DNA of 64,000 bases from Gnetum montanum (Eukaryota; Streptophyta; Gnetopsida; Gnetales; Gnetaceae). Under the pieces are notes generated by a model. It had not been told where the DNA came from and searched no databases. It worked only from the letters and a program-made list of their open reading frames with translations. The stretch covers positions 441,459-505,458 of the forward strand of contig MNCI01007684.1 of assembly GCA_015680685.1 (NCBI GenBank), read 5' to 3'. The translations under genes and the position numbers were made by a program. Shown one piece after another: positions 11,641-22,513 of this stretch (position 1 is its first letter; each line of letters starts with the position of its first letter).

Positions 11641-11789
11641 TGAACGCTTCTCCATCAAATAAGGCTTCGAAGCTCCATTTAAATCAAAAATAGAGCTCAA
11701 CACACAGTTATGTTAACACATACCATGATCGACTAGATTAAGGAAGGCCACCTTCCCAGGAAATTCTCTAATCTTGGAAGTCCTTTAGT

Positions 11790-12190
11790 TTATCTCCAAG
11801 TCGCTAAGAATGAACAATGTAAAGCTCTTCTAGACTCAGGTTCTGAAGTTAACTTAATATCACATGAGATGTATAAAGCCTAGAACCTACCTCCACTAAA
11901 GAAGAGCAATATTCACTTAGAACTGGTTGACTAGTCCATCACTATCCCCTTGGGACTAGTGGAGGACATCGTTACCACTATGTTTGGTTGGTCATACCTA
12001 GCTAATTTCCTAGTGATACAAGTGAACAATGACAAAGGGAACTTCCCAATAATAATGGGAAGAGCATGGCTAAGTACCATAAATGCATGCCTAGGAATCT
12101 GTAATCTTTCCTTGGAAATATCTAAGGAAATTTTGTTTGGAAAGATCAAGAGGAAGAAAGTTCCATGCATCACATATAGTGATACAAGGT
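11790..12190 (+). pseudogene. Aspartic protease domain of element A
   Basis: ALLDSGSEVNLISHEMYKA, at about 11824-11880, carries the DSG active-site triplet. Downstream are FLVIQVNNDKGNFPIIMGRA and LSLEISKEI, matching the protease regions of C and G. It would have cleaved the gag polyprotein during particle maturation. In-frame stops separate its parts (one right after MYKA). Of the three family-1 proteases seen here it is the only one keeping DSG: C has DLG and G has DSS. Confidence 0.75.
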
Positions 12191-14505
12191 GTATGGCATA
12201 CAAGAATGTTCAACATTACCTGCCTGCAACCATTGTGCCCAAGAAATTAACATAAAGAAATGCTTGTATGTAGAAACCACACAATAGGAAGACACCCAAT
12301 GGTTGACAGCTAATCAAGAGAGCAACTCACCAACATGCATGGAACTAACTGGGGAAACAACTTGCACCCACATCGAAAACATAGATGCACTGGAGTAAGA
12401 GTGTCACCAAATTCCAATCCTTAACCTAAAAACATCAATAGATGGAAGCAGGAAATTCTTACAAAATTTAAACAAATGCTTCAATAGGAGAATACTAGTC
12501 GATGTGCAATAGACCAAACCTTACCATGAATCTAGAATGGTTAATGCACATAACACATCAGAGAAAGAATGACCTCACTCACTATTTTGGATCTCCTCCT
12601 TCCAACTTAGTCATGGGGGATATGACCTATGCTAATCAATTAAGGCCCTCAATTCCTTTTTAAGATTTTGTTTTACACCTTTTTGTTTTGCAAATTTCTT
12701 TAACTTTTCTTGTTTTTTTTTTACAAATTTCTTAAACCTTTCTTGTTTTTTATTTTGCAACATCGTTCATACTTTTTCATTTATTTGTGTGTTTGTTTAT
12801 TTTGTTAAGTTTGTTACCTAATAAGTGCTCCTGAATATGGTATGAATTGTATTCCATTGATTACTAATGTTTGGTTTTTACCTTTGAGTTATAATGTTGA
12901 TACTAAGGTATGGTTCTTTTGATATAACCGGTAATGAGTCCACATCATCCATACATCCATGAATTTCTATGATCTCTCTTGGCTTGGAATTGTATAGTCC
13001 CCTTAAAAAATAAGAACTATCAATGAATCGGTGACTAGGCATTTTCCAAACTAAGGACTCAAGGATTGAAAAGGGTGTGACTTCAAGGGGATTTGATGCA
13101 TTTGTGCTGGCCATTATCTTGAGTGCTTGGATGTTTTCTTTTTGAGTTTTCCTTAATATTACGACCCTGCTCCATTATCGGAAGGTGAGCTAATACAAAT
13201 AATAACTCTTTGCATGGTGTGATTCTCATGTAAAAAAAAAAGAAAGAGAAGCAAAAGAAAAAGTGAGAATTCAAAGCACACCCCTTAGAAGAAATAATCA
13301 TTTGGGGTACAAGCACTGGTTATGGAACTAAATAAATATGTTCACTCTAACTAAGGCCCTTCTCGCTTCCTACTTTCTCCTTTTTTGTTTCGTCAGAATG
13401 GTGGTGAATTTATGATGGAGACATTTATGTTACTTCAAGAGGATGGATTGGTTGAATGTATTAATGTGAAGTCATTGGAGGTGCTTTGTTTGAGGCTGGA
13501 TTTGGAATGGGATCTACTAAGTCACATTAACCATTAATACACACGGGGCTGTACACCACCTTGTTTTTGAGACTCCATTCCATTTTCCTTCTTTTCATCC
13601 TTCTTCATTTTTCATCTCATTGCCAGTTGTATCAATAGTCCATATTTTGTTGATGCATTATTTTCTTTTTGGTAAATTCTTGTGGTTAAGACTTTAAGTC
13701 TTGCTTCCAAATGACATTTCTAGAGCCCATGGACTCTTTGAATGTGAGATTGTCAGGGCATTAAGGGCATGAGCCTGCTTTGGGGAGGACCCACTGGCAT
13801 TCCTATTTGGGACATTAGTTAAATTTTTTCCCTTAAAATTTTTTACAATCAACATTTATTTTGTTCATTGCCATCCCTGACATCCATTTTATTAGTGTGG
13901 TCATTGTTTCTTTTTGTCCATCTCTCTTGTTCCTTTTCTTTTTCTTCATTGTCTCGATATCGGAGGTTCGCTCTCAGTCATGGGGGTCTTGGTCCAATTT
14001 TTTTAATTTTCTCTAAACCCCTACACCTCAAGTAGTCACCAATATTATATCTACAGATTCGCATCAGCCATATCACAACTTAGTCAATGGACCTTACACT
14101 GAGGCAAGGTATCAACTGCATTGTGATTCATTTACCCTTGCTAATATAAGACTATGTTGTGTGTGTAGATGGTAATCATATAACAATGGATTGGATCTAG
14201 AGGGAACACTTGGAATGAATTGGTGCTGGAACAGTTATGCAAGGAACAAGATCAATGACATAGTTATGGATGAATAATGGAAGGCGCAATCTTGGCATTG
14301 ATAGCAACAGACTTCTTCTTTTTTCTCTCTCTCTCTTCTCTCTCACCAATAATTGGTATTCACTCTTATTGTTATGAACACTAATTTTTTTCATGTATTG
14401 TAATGATGATCCATTCACATGTCACCCCATTCACCATTAGTATCATTCAAGTCAATAATCCCATACCTTCCCAATATTTTGTAAGGAACTCGAGGACAAG
14501 TTTTT
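12191..14505 (+). other. Non-coding interior of element A
   Basis: A short remnant similar to the protease-RT linker of G continues to about 12570, then homology to pol stops. From 12650 the sequence is pyrimidine-rich with T-runs. Two blocks are shared with B and C: a CCTGCTTTGGGGAGGACCCA block at 13773-13792, and GATATCGG (13955) followed by CAGTCATGGGGG (13975). No reverse transcriptase or integrase motif is visible on either strand. Confidence 0.6.
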
Positions 14506-14522
14506 ATTCAATCATGGGGATA
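14506..14522 (+). other. Polypurine tract of element A
   Basis: TTCAATCATGGGGATA directly precedes the 3' LTR start at 14523. B has TTAGTCATGGGGGTA at the same place. It is the expected primer site for plus-strand DNA synthesis. Confidence 0.6.
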
Positions 14523-15327
14523 TGATAAGTCGCGATATCACATACATGATATCGCATTCGTGATATCGTGTATGCGATATCGTAGCCTATCGCAATGCTT
14601 ATAAATAAGAGACATCTTTTCCTATTTTAGGCATCTAGATCTAGACCCTTAGCTAAAGTATAGCATTTTTACCATTCCAGAGTTAGAATAATTTCCATGT
14701 GCCCACAGTAGGAGTCTCAAAGTGAATGGATCTTTATTCGAGCAAGTTGTACCTGAGCACACATTTGTGTATGGAAATAAAGATAAACTTTCTAATAAAC
14801 TTGGTAGCATGTGGACTAAGCTAAATAGGATTTAATTACTGTTAAATTTTTAAATGATTTCTTAGATAATTAATCTCTCTTAATCCTTAACTCTCCTAGC
14901 TAAGTGCATTCAGTATGACCGCTTCAAGCATGTGTCTAACACTTGGTAACCTAGTAACAAGTAGCGTTTGGTAATCCCAGTAGCATTGCATTGGTTCAAG
15001 GTATGTGCAACAAGTGGGAAAGGATACTGATGCTAGGACAATAAGAACTTAGTTAGTGAATAGTTAATTGAAGTTAGTCATTTAGTTCTCTTCACCTTTC
15101 CCCATTAGCATAGGAGTTAAAAAGATAAAAGACATAAAAATCATATACTTCAAGCTTACTTAACCATACAACTATGACAATACAAGTAAGTTTGGGAAGA
15201 CAATGATTGATTCACCTTAAGTGTTCCATTAGGGCGCATAAGCGCTTAGTCCTTGGAGTTCAACCGGATCGTGCGTGAGATGCTCGTATTTGTATGGTTG
15301 AGTGTAGGGGTACCTCACCACTCATCA
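14523..15327 (+). repeat. 3' LTR of element A
   Basis: An 805-bp partner of 8242-9034. It has more GATATC units in its U3 (14530-14585) than the 5' copy, and a TATA box at 14598-14609. It ends CTCATCA. Confidence 0.9.
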
Positions 15328-15496
15328 CACATATATATTAAAGTATATAATTAACATCTCATTCCAAATCTCCTCAAAAGGTAAAAGTAAAAAGTATGTG
15401 AACTACTTTAAGCACAAGACTTATATTAATCTTTATGAAGAGGACATGCTTTTTTAGATCATAACTAGCCACAACTTTTGAATTTTCCTTAGGACT

Positions 15497-15499
<3 letters not shown>

Positions 15500-15536
<37 letters not shown>
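15500..15536 (+). repeat. (TC)n microsatellite
   Basis: An uninterrupted TC dinucleotide run in the 3' region of D1. The matching place in D2 (near 26950) has only a short T/C-rich stretch, so it expanded after the copies separated. Confidence 0.95.
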
Positions 15537-15538
<2 letters not shown>

Positions 15539-16734
15539 ACATTTAGAAAGGGAATGGGTGAAATGGGATTAGGGAAAATTACAAAAATTAGGAAATGGGA
15601 AGGGAATATTTGCTTTTCTTCTTTTTGTTTTGAATTTTGTGGAAATAGGTTAAAAAGGGGAATGGAGGCTAGGGTGAGGATTATTGTTGAACCCCATCTC
15701 ACTCAAGAAATTATTACATTACTGAAGAACATGGTCCTCATTCTTTTTCTTTTTTTTTTAGGAAACTTTGCTCATGATGTACTTCATTATTAAGGTAGGA
15801 ATTCCAACATGAGCCTATCCAATTAATTGCACTACTAAAGAACATGGTTATTTTGAAACTTTACACAGTTTATCCCTTGTGCATGTGCCCTTTATGTACA
15901 ATCTATATGACATCATAGCAGGTCTCCTAGGTGGTTAAGGGTTCTCAAGTGGAGAGGAACACACTTCACACTGTTGCATGGATCATCACACTTGAGGGTT
16001 GAGGCTTATGAAAGGGAAAATAAAATTTTCCAAGGTTACCTAGTGATTATGGCTAACCATTCTCCAACTTCACATATCTGACATTCACATGATCATGATG
16101 ATAACATGATAAGTTAGCATAAATCCCATCCTCTATAATCCAACATAACTAATACAACTAAAAACTTGAAATACATTGGGAAGAATCATAGCATTATTAA
16201 AATATATCATATAGAGAATATTTTATATAATAGTAATATTATATATCATCTAAAGCATTATACTTGCGTTATTTTCAAATAAAGTTATGATAAAACAATG
16301 CCTAGTAACTCAAATGATCATAATGATTACTAAAATCATGTTGAAAAGTATAAATCAAACCAAAGCCATAATGCTAAGAACAAAATGATGAAAATGCAAA
16401 TAAAATATACAAATTCAACTAGATACAAATGAAATACATGATGAAGGGGAAGAAAACATGCAACTAAGGATCTACCAGGCATCCATGTGGGGCACCTGAG
16501 TAGAAATTCTTTAGATGAACTTCATTAAAATTTCTATGTAACTTATACCCTTACAAATAAAAAATTTTGTAAACATTGTGGCCAATGATGTCTATAAATT
16601 GGAATGAAAACTTAGTTTGAAGATCTATTTGACTATACACTCTATCTCTTTTTAGGAGTACATCTTCTATTTTAAAGACTTTACATGCATATTTCTTGTA
16701 AAACCATTTTTTAACAATTTATTAATGATCAAGG

Positions 16735-17507
16735 TTATGAAATTAAATACATAATCATAATTCACTTGTTCATTTTCTATAAGGCACTAAATTTTATGTC
16801 CAACTTGAATGTTTCACAAGATGAATAATTTTATATTCTAAAAGTTCATCAAGTTCTTCTTTCATCCAAGTTTCAATCTTAGGTATAACAGGTCTAAGTT
16901 TTTGTAAGTCATTGAATAAAGCTTCTCTAGTTGCTATTTTAGGAGAGATCTTATTTGAAATATATGACATCCTTTGATATAGCTTCTTCATTAATTTGAG
17001 AAACTTTAAAATAGTAATAACTAAATTTACCCTTGGAAAATAAAAATTCATGAATATCATCATCATCATAAACACTTGGAAAGAAGAGATATTATCTAGA
17101 ATAGAATAGGAGTTAACCTTCTCAATAATTATTTTAGTATCCCATGCATTGTGTCTAAAAGGAACATCTAAAGTATTGAGCATTTGAGCTAATACATCAA
17201 GAACATAATTTTCTTTTCTAGGGGCATGCTCAATGGGTATTTCATTAGAATTTGGCTCACCTTCTAATGTTTTAATGGCTAGGATCTCATTTATATTTTT
17301 TTCCTCTCCTAATGGTAATGGATCATCCAAAAGAAATGTTATTTTATCATGTTGATGATAAGGCAAGGTATCTTCATAGATTTCTTTACATTCACTAAAA
17401 GCAAAAGGATTTCTTTCTGAAATTTCACTCTCATGGTCATTTATAACATGTTTGCCAAGCCAAACATCAATAACTCCAATATAAAGATTAGTATTTTGAT
17501 TTTCCAA
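16735..17507 (-). pseudogene. D1 RNase H remnant joined to reverse transcriptase start
   Basis: The frame starts MENQNTNLYIGVIDVWLGKH, the same as in D2. A truncated RNase H (HAPRKENYVLDVLAQMLNTL) follows, then a linker, then the N-terminal edge of reverse transcriptase (EELDELLEYKIIHLVKHSSW). After the stop, ELxLCI of the RT finger region is still readable to about 16740. The next recognisable sequence is the integrase C-terminus. The RNase H therefore lies before RT here as in D2, but has lost its first half by deletion. The product would be inactive. Confidence 0.7.
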
Positions 17508-17729
17508 AGATTGATTTTGCTAATTAAAAGAGGTTACCACTTGTTTATAAAGGGGTTCTCTTGGTATAATCATATATTCATATTTTCCTTTAATAGGAAT
17601 TAATAATTTTGAGAAATTTCAACTAAAGAAGCCCTTAGACTTAGCTCCAAAGGTTATGGATACAAGCATACCATAAGTGGATGAAATATCTACTACTAAA
17701 ATATCCATATAGCATGTAAAAGTAGGGTA

Positions 17730-18143
17730 TTATTTAAGTTGTACTTTTACTCCCTTTAATGACCCTACTACAAGTACATTAGATCCATTGAGTTGTATCA
17801 CACTTCTTGCTTGTGGTAGCAGTCGTGCTTCTAATGTTTTACATACCTCAAATGGCATGACACTAATAGTTGCACTAGAATCCATTAAACAATTGTGAAT
17901 ATTCTTTCCCAAAATAATCAAAGTTGTTAAGAAAGGAGGTTGCTCTTTCTTGTTCAACATGGACTTGCTTGCATTTTGTATTGATAATGCACTAGGACTT
18001 GCTACAAAATGAACTTGCCTTTTGATTGTTGGAGATTTTTCTTTATTCGTTTCAATTGTATGAATTATCTTTTGAATCACATATTTCATTTCATTAAAAT
18101 TTAAGAGGTCAAACATTGAAAGTTTGGCTTTAACTCTTTTCAT
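17730..18143 (-). pseudogene. D1 aspartic protease domain
   Basis: A frame of 137 codons contains NCLMDSSATISVMPFEVCKT, where the active site DSG has become DSS. LNGSNVLVVGSLKGV and YPTFTCYMDILVVD follow in the next frame. The arrangement is typical of the gag-proximal protease of Tat-type plant elements. The lost glycine and the following stop show decay. D2 has the equivalent at 40440-41000. Confidence 0.7.
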
Positions 18144-18419
18144 ATCCTCAACTAAATCATAATTCTTATGTTTATCTTTGGCTTCTTATTGAGGCAGAGT
18201 TCTTCTAGGTATAGAAGGGGAGTTTGGATGTTGTGGAGCATTTTCTTGGGATGGTCCAGTTTGATTATTTGTGTTATTTTAACTAAGATCTTTTCTGTTT
18301 GGAGGAGTGTAAGTATTATTCCTAGATTGTTGTTGTGTGGGGTTTATGATGTCACTAAGTCTACAGTAGCAAGTGTTATGTGCGTAGGGATCACTTACCA
18401 TGACTTATTCCACTGAAGG

Positions 18420-19500
18420 AACTTTTTCATTTTCTATTTCATGGGGTATGTTCAAGACCATAATTGGGGTTTTCCCATTTTGTTAACTTTGGGCATTATC
18501 ATCATATAATGCTAAAAATTAGGACAAGTTTTCTCATAATGTTGCTTAGTGTTATGAAGACGAAAATAATCATCATTGATTGATGTACTCAATTTTTTGG
18601 ATTGTATAGGAACTTTATTATTATTTTTCTTTAGTTTAACTACTTCATTGGAAAGCTTTTAAATTTAAGTTAATATTTGTGTCATTTGATTTTCTCTTTG
18701 ACAAGTGGATGCATTAGGATTAGATATTCCATTTAGATTTATGAAGGATTTGATCTAGGCTTTTGATTGATCATCACTTAAACTAGTATTTGGTGGTAAA
18801 AATGAAGAGGATGTGAGAACTTGGAAACAACTACTTGTAGGTTAAGTCATTTGAAGGGGAGTGAAAGTTTGGAACAAAGTATTATTCATTAAAAAATTTT
18901 GTGGTGGTAAAGGGGTAAAATGCATAGGCTTGCTAACATTTATCATCCCAAATTAAGTTTGAATGTTATTCATCAACGTAATTTATTCCAACTCAATAGG
19001 TTTAGCCATTACTCCTTATATTTCTATTATGTTGGGATCAAATTTAATGGCATAGGTGAGCAATGGGTCAATGGTAGAGAGGTAGAAATTGAGGATACCA
19101 TTAGGTTGTGGATGCATCTCATTCAGCACATAAGCAAGTTGATGAAGGAATATTAAATTGTAATCACAAACATTTTTCCTAGATAGTTTTCTTAAGTTTG
19201 TAAAGTTGCTTGATGCTATGGTAGGCTAATGAACTTATCAAACTGAAGTAGGAACTTATTTTTAAACTCTTTCCGTGAGTTAATAAAGGCATTTGGGAGC
19301 ATCAAAAACCATAGGGTGTCTTTTCTTCTAAAAGTTGTCACAAATACCCGATATGCTATGTCATTTTGGACAATGTTATAGATGCCTACTAAGATTTCAA
19401 AACATTGTATATAAGGGAAACAATTTGTTGAATTAGTAGTGGAGTCATAGATCAAAGTAAGAAAAAGAAGCTGTAATAAAGGGGATTATGGCAAGCATTG
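18420..19500 (-). pseudogene. D1 gag remnant
   Basis: Minus-strand frames contain VQNDIAYRVFVTTFRRKDTL followed by LPNAFINSRKEFKNKFLLQF. This is the W-F-x-LP-x-SI-x-SW-x-EF pattern of the plant gag domain with some residues changed. The rest, rich in Asn, Ser and Pro, matches gag of D2 at 41080-42480. It is broken by many stops. Confidence 0.6.
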
Positions 19501-20162
19501 TACTTGTCAGAGAAAGCTTCATTACTAGAGCACTAGTTGTGATAATGTTGCTAAAGAAATCAGATTTAGGATTCACTACTATTAATGAGTTTCTCTCAAT
19601 ATTACTAGAAGCAGTGTCACCTTACATCATAGAATCATAATCAAAGATATGTCAAACATTCGTATCTTTACTGTGAGATCCAAGGTGTACTAATTCTCAT
19701 ATCATTTTTCTTGTTGGTTTTCTTTTGCTTTTTTGTCACTTTAATTATTAATCATGCTCTCATTTGGTTCTATATTACCAGTTATTATCAATGATGATGA
19801 ATATGTTGAGGTGATAATAAGTTATTTTCGAGTTTTCTTTCTACCAATGATGTTTTCTTTTTTATTTCTAGGAATTTGAGTTTTCTATTTTAAGAAACTA
19901 AGTTGATGTTTAGCTCAATTTGTAACTTGTAATTTAGCCATTATTGAATTTAAACACCAACTATGATATAAATGATATGAGCTTTATATGGGCAATTGTA
20001 ATAAGTGTGAAAAGTATTATCATAAAAGAAGAAACACTTAGAGAAGGAATCCAAGTTAGATGATTGCAAGACATAAGTTGCCAACCCATGAAGTGAAATG
20101 CCAGTATTGAAAATAAGATTGATAAATGGGATAGTCCTTTGAATGTGATGATGATAAGCATA

Positions 20163-20495
20163 CAAGAATCTTATTTTATGAATTAATTTAAAAAATAAAA
20201 ATATTATTTTTAGTCTACACAACACTAGTAGATACTTTCTTTCATGTTAAAAAGTCTTAAGGTTTTTATCACAAAAATCTTGTATGTTCTATTTTTCCCC
20301 TTTTACATCTTCTATTTAATTATTTTTCCATTACATCATTTATTTATGAATTAATTTTGAAAAATAAAAATATTATTTTTACTTTACAAAACACGGTAGG
20401 TTTTCTTTCACATTAAAGAACTTTAAGGTTTTATCATATAAATCTTGTATGTTCTGCTATTTTCCCTTTACATCCTTTGTTTCATCGTTTTCCAA
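20163..20495 (+). repeat. Two diverged tandem copies of a unit of about 175 bp
   Basis: Unit 1 (about 20163-20330) and unit 2 (about 20339-20495) both run from TTTATGAATTAATTT through AAAATATTATTTTTA to TTTACATC. They share AATCTTGTATGTTCT. Copies differ by roughly 12% by eye. Location is outside recognisable D1; function unknown. Confidence 0.8.
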
Positions 20496-20604
20496 TAGAA
20501 TATAGAAAGAAGCATGAGTATTCAGTTTATCATTATGTAGAAAAGCTTGTTTGCAATGAAGTTGCTCTAAAAATAGTACTTATGAATTAATATGTTATAT
20601 TTCA

Positions 20605-20835
20605 GGGAATTGGTAATGACTCTTGGGTGGGGATCAGAGGCCATGAAAAAAAATTGAAATGTTTAAATGTGGTATTTGAGGCATTAACATCCAACCATAA
20701 GAGTCAAATTATCGATATAGTTCTGAGTAGAAGCTATTCTACTGATTCAGAGCTCCATGCTCAACATTTTTATTTAAAACTAAAAATCTTCCATTTCGCT
20801 TCCAATAACATAAACTTGGCAAGAGTTGGTACATT
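20605..20835 (+). pseudogene. Unrecognised exon-like ORF
   Basis: An open frame follows a good splice-acceptor context (TTATATTTCAG ending at 20604). It reads GIGNDSWVGIRGHEKKLKCL and then FEALTSNHKSQIIDIVLSRS and ELHAQHFYLKLKIFHF. Composition is that of an alpha-helical host protein, not of gag or pol. No donor site is obvious, and neither neighbouring exon was found. The family is not recognised. It may be an exon fragment of a gene otherwise lost or beyond reach of long introns. Confidence 0.35.
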
Positions 20836-21571
20836 TTTCCTTAATTTATGTAGTCATCCATATTCAAATTTAGATTTTAAATTAAATTTTTTGAAGTGAA
20901 ACTGTAGCTAATGTATTTAATTACATTATATAAATGAATGTATTAAATTGTGTTCTATGAAACATTGAGACCTTTTTAATTTCGAATTTCCTTTTACAAA
21001 ATCATTATATAAAAAAATTAGAGAAAGTTCAAATTCTATATTAAAGTTTAGTATTACTTACATGTAGTTGCATTGGAAGCTTGTAATACATAGAGAGCTT
21101 TGATTATCACTAGAATAGAGTTCTAATGATTACTTACTAGATTGACTAAAGCCTTAGCATATGTTAATTCACTTCCCATTTTTCTTTTAGATGAATTCAA
21201 ATTCAATAATTTTTAAAGGGTTGTTTGGATGTCTTGAAGTTTATTCAAGAATGGTTTATGAAACTCAAGCTGAAAGGATTTTTTTAGTTATATTGAGACT
21301 CATTGGCCCTTGGATAGAGCTATATAAAAAGTAGAGTTGTATGAAAATAATTAAGAAATTAGGCACTAATTACTATATTTATTCATTTTATTTTTGCCAT
21401 AAATTTGTATAATTTTTAAATTATATGAAAAAATGGCAGTACAGTAGGTTACAGTAAAGCATCATCAAGTCTTTAGCTTATCTTAATAGGTGAGCTTGTA
21501 TTGAGGAGATAAGGTGAGCTTGTATTAAGGAGATAAAATCACAAAAATGGTAATGGTCTTATTTTAATTAT
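20836..21571. other. AT-rich sequence without recognised features
   Basis: No coding, LTR or RNA feature seen. A short duplication lies near 21488-21530 (two copies of GGTGAGCTTGTATT followed by AGGAGATAA). Confidence 0.5.
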
Positions 21572-22513
21572 TGATGAGTATCTAGGTACCCATACACCCA
21601 ACCATACAGACCACGGGCACTCAAACATGACTCAGTAGACTATAAGCACTTCACATACACCAGACCCTAACTAGCAAAACCTTGGGTTAGAACGATCATT
21701 ATCTTCCCAATCTCACTTGTGATGTTCTAGTGGCGCTGGTTAAGTGAGATTGAGGAAACTGATTTTTATGGCTGTTTACTTTATCTTTTGACGTCTAATT
21801 AAGGTATGGAAAGTAAGGAATTAAATATTATCTAATCTATAATTATCCTAATTTTTATCTTAACTATTCCTAGCATAAGTATTCGATCCCATCTTTTGGA
21901 CACGTCCTGAGCATTTCCTAATCACTACTAGATTACTAAATGTTAAATGTCACTAGGTTACCAAGTGTTGGATTTACATTCGAGATGGTCATACTTATGG
22001 TTTCTATGAATTGTAAATGAGTGATAGCAATTAAACTAATAATAAGAGAAACTTAAGTAATTATCAAAGCATAGAAACATTAAACTATTAAATGCATTAA
22101 ATGACTAATTCCAAATGCTACAAAGAATGCTTGAAAGCTCATCTTTATTGTCATTCACACCAATGGGCTCAGATACATTAGTGCTTGAATAAAGAACCAG
22201 ACACCTTATTTACACCTATTATGGGCACTTGGAAAATATTCTAACTCTTGCAGGAACAAACTACAAGAGGTTCACTACAACTGACAAAAAGGTAAATAAG
22301 AGAGGTAGGAGCCTTCTTATTTATAGGCCAAAAAAGGTGCCACATAAATGGAACCATGTTGACACATGGAAGGATGCGCCGATGGGGCTGCATCGACAGG
22401 GCCGCATATACGGGGCCACGTATATGGGCCCGTGTCAAGGCGGCCACGTATACAGGGTCCCATAGACACATCCTAGTAGATGCAGTGACCATCAAACACT
22501 TCATGAATTATCA
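21572..22513 (-). repeat. Element F: solo LTR of family 1
   Basis: A 942-bp LTR begins TGATGAGTATCTAGGTACCC, matching the start of the B LTRs (TGATGAGTGGCGAGATACCC), and ends GAATTATCA. TATA (CTTATTTATAG on the plus strand) is at 22315-22325. No internal sequence or partner LTR is adjacent. ATTAT occurs on both sides (21567-21571 and 22515-22519), one base off a perfect target duplication. The U3 at 22370-22465 is GC- and CpG-rich. Confidence 0.8.
22370..22465 (-). promoter_or_regulatory. U3 array of F, unlike the GATATC arrays
   Basis: Repeated palindrome-like pieces such as CGCATATACGGGGCC, CACGTATATGGGCC and CACGTATACAGGGTCC lie upstream (minus sense) of the TATA box. They occupy the same place as the GATATC arrays of A and B but differ in sequence. 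Confidence 0.5.

Larger units (their letters stand above)
8242..15327 (+). mobile_element. Element A: family-1 LTR retrotransposon with gag and protease only
   Basis: A 7.1-kb element is bounded by two similar LTRs (793 and 805 bp) starting TGATGAG/TGATAAG and ending CACTCATCA. Flanks are CATAT and CACAT, a target duplication with one mismatch, inside an ACAT-rich stretch of D1. Inside are a tRNA-Asp-like PBS, decayed gag, protease, about 1.9 kb of non-coding sequence and a polypurine tract. No reverse transcriptase, RNase H or integrase is found, so it must have depended on another element such as one like G. Confidence 0.85.
15328..19950 (-). mobile_element. Element D1: internally deleted family-2 (Tat-like) retrotransposon
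   Basis: On the minus strand this holds gag, protease, a shortened RNase H and the start of reverse transcriptase, then jumps directly to the integrase C-terminus and 3' region. Order and sequence match D2. Relative to D2 about 3.8 kb of RT-RNaseH-INT is missing. The 3' region continues beyond element A at 8241. No 5' LTR is visible near 19950-21500, so the 5' end is lost. Confidence 0.75.

Noticed and set aside
15454-15793. Coding frames around the TC microsatellite
   Set aside because: The Arg/Glu repeat comes from translating the dinucleotide run; the region matches the non-coding 3' part of D2.
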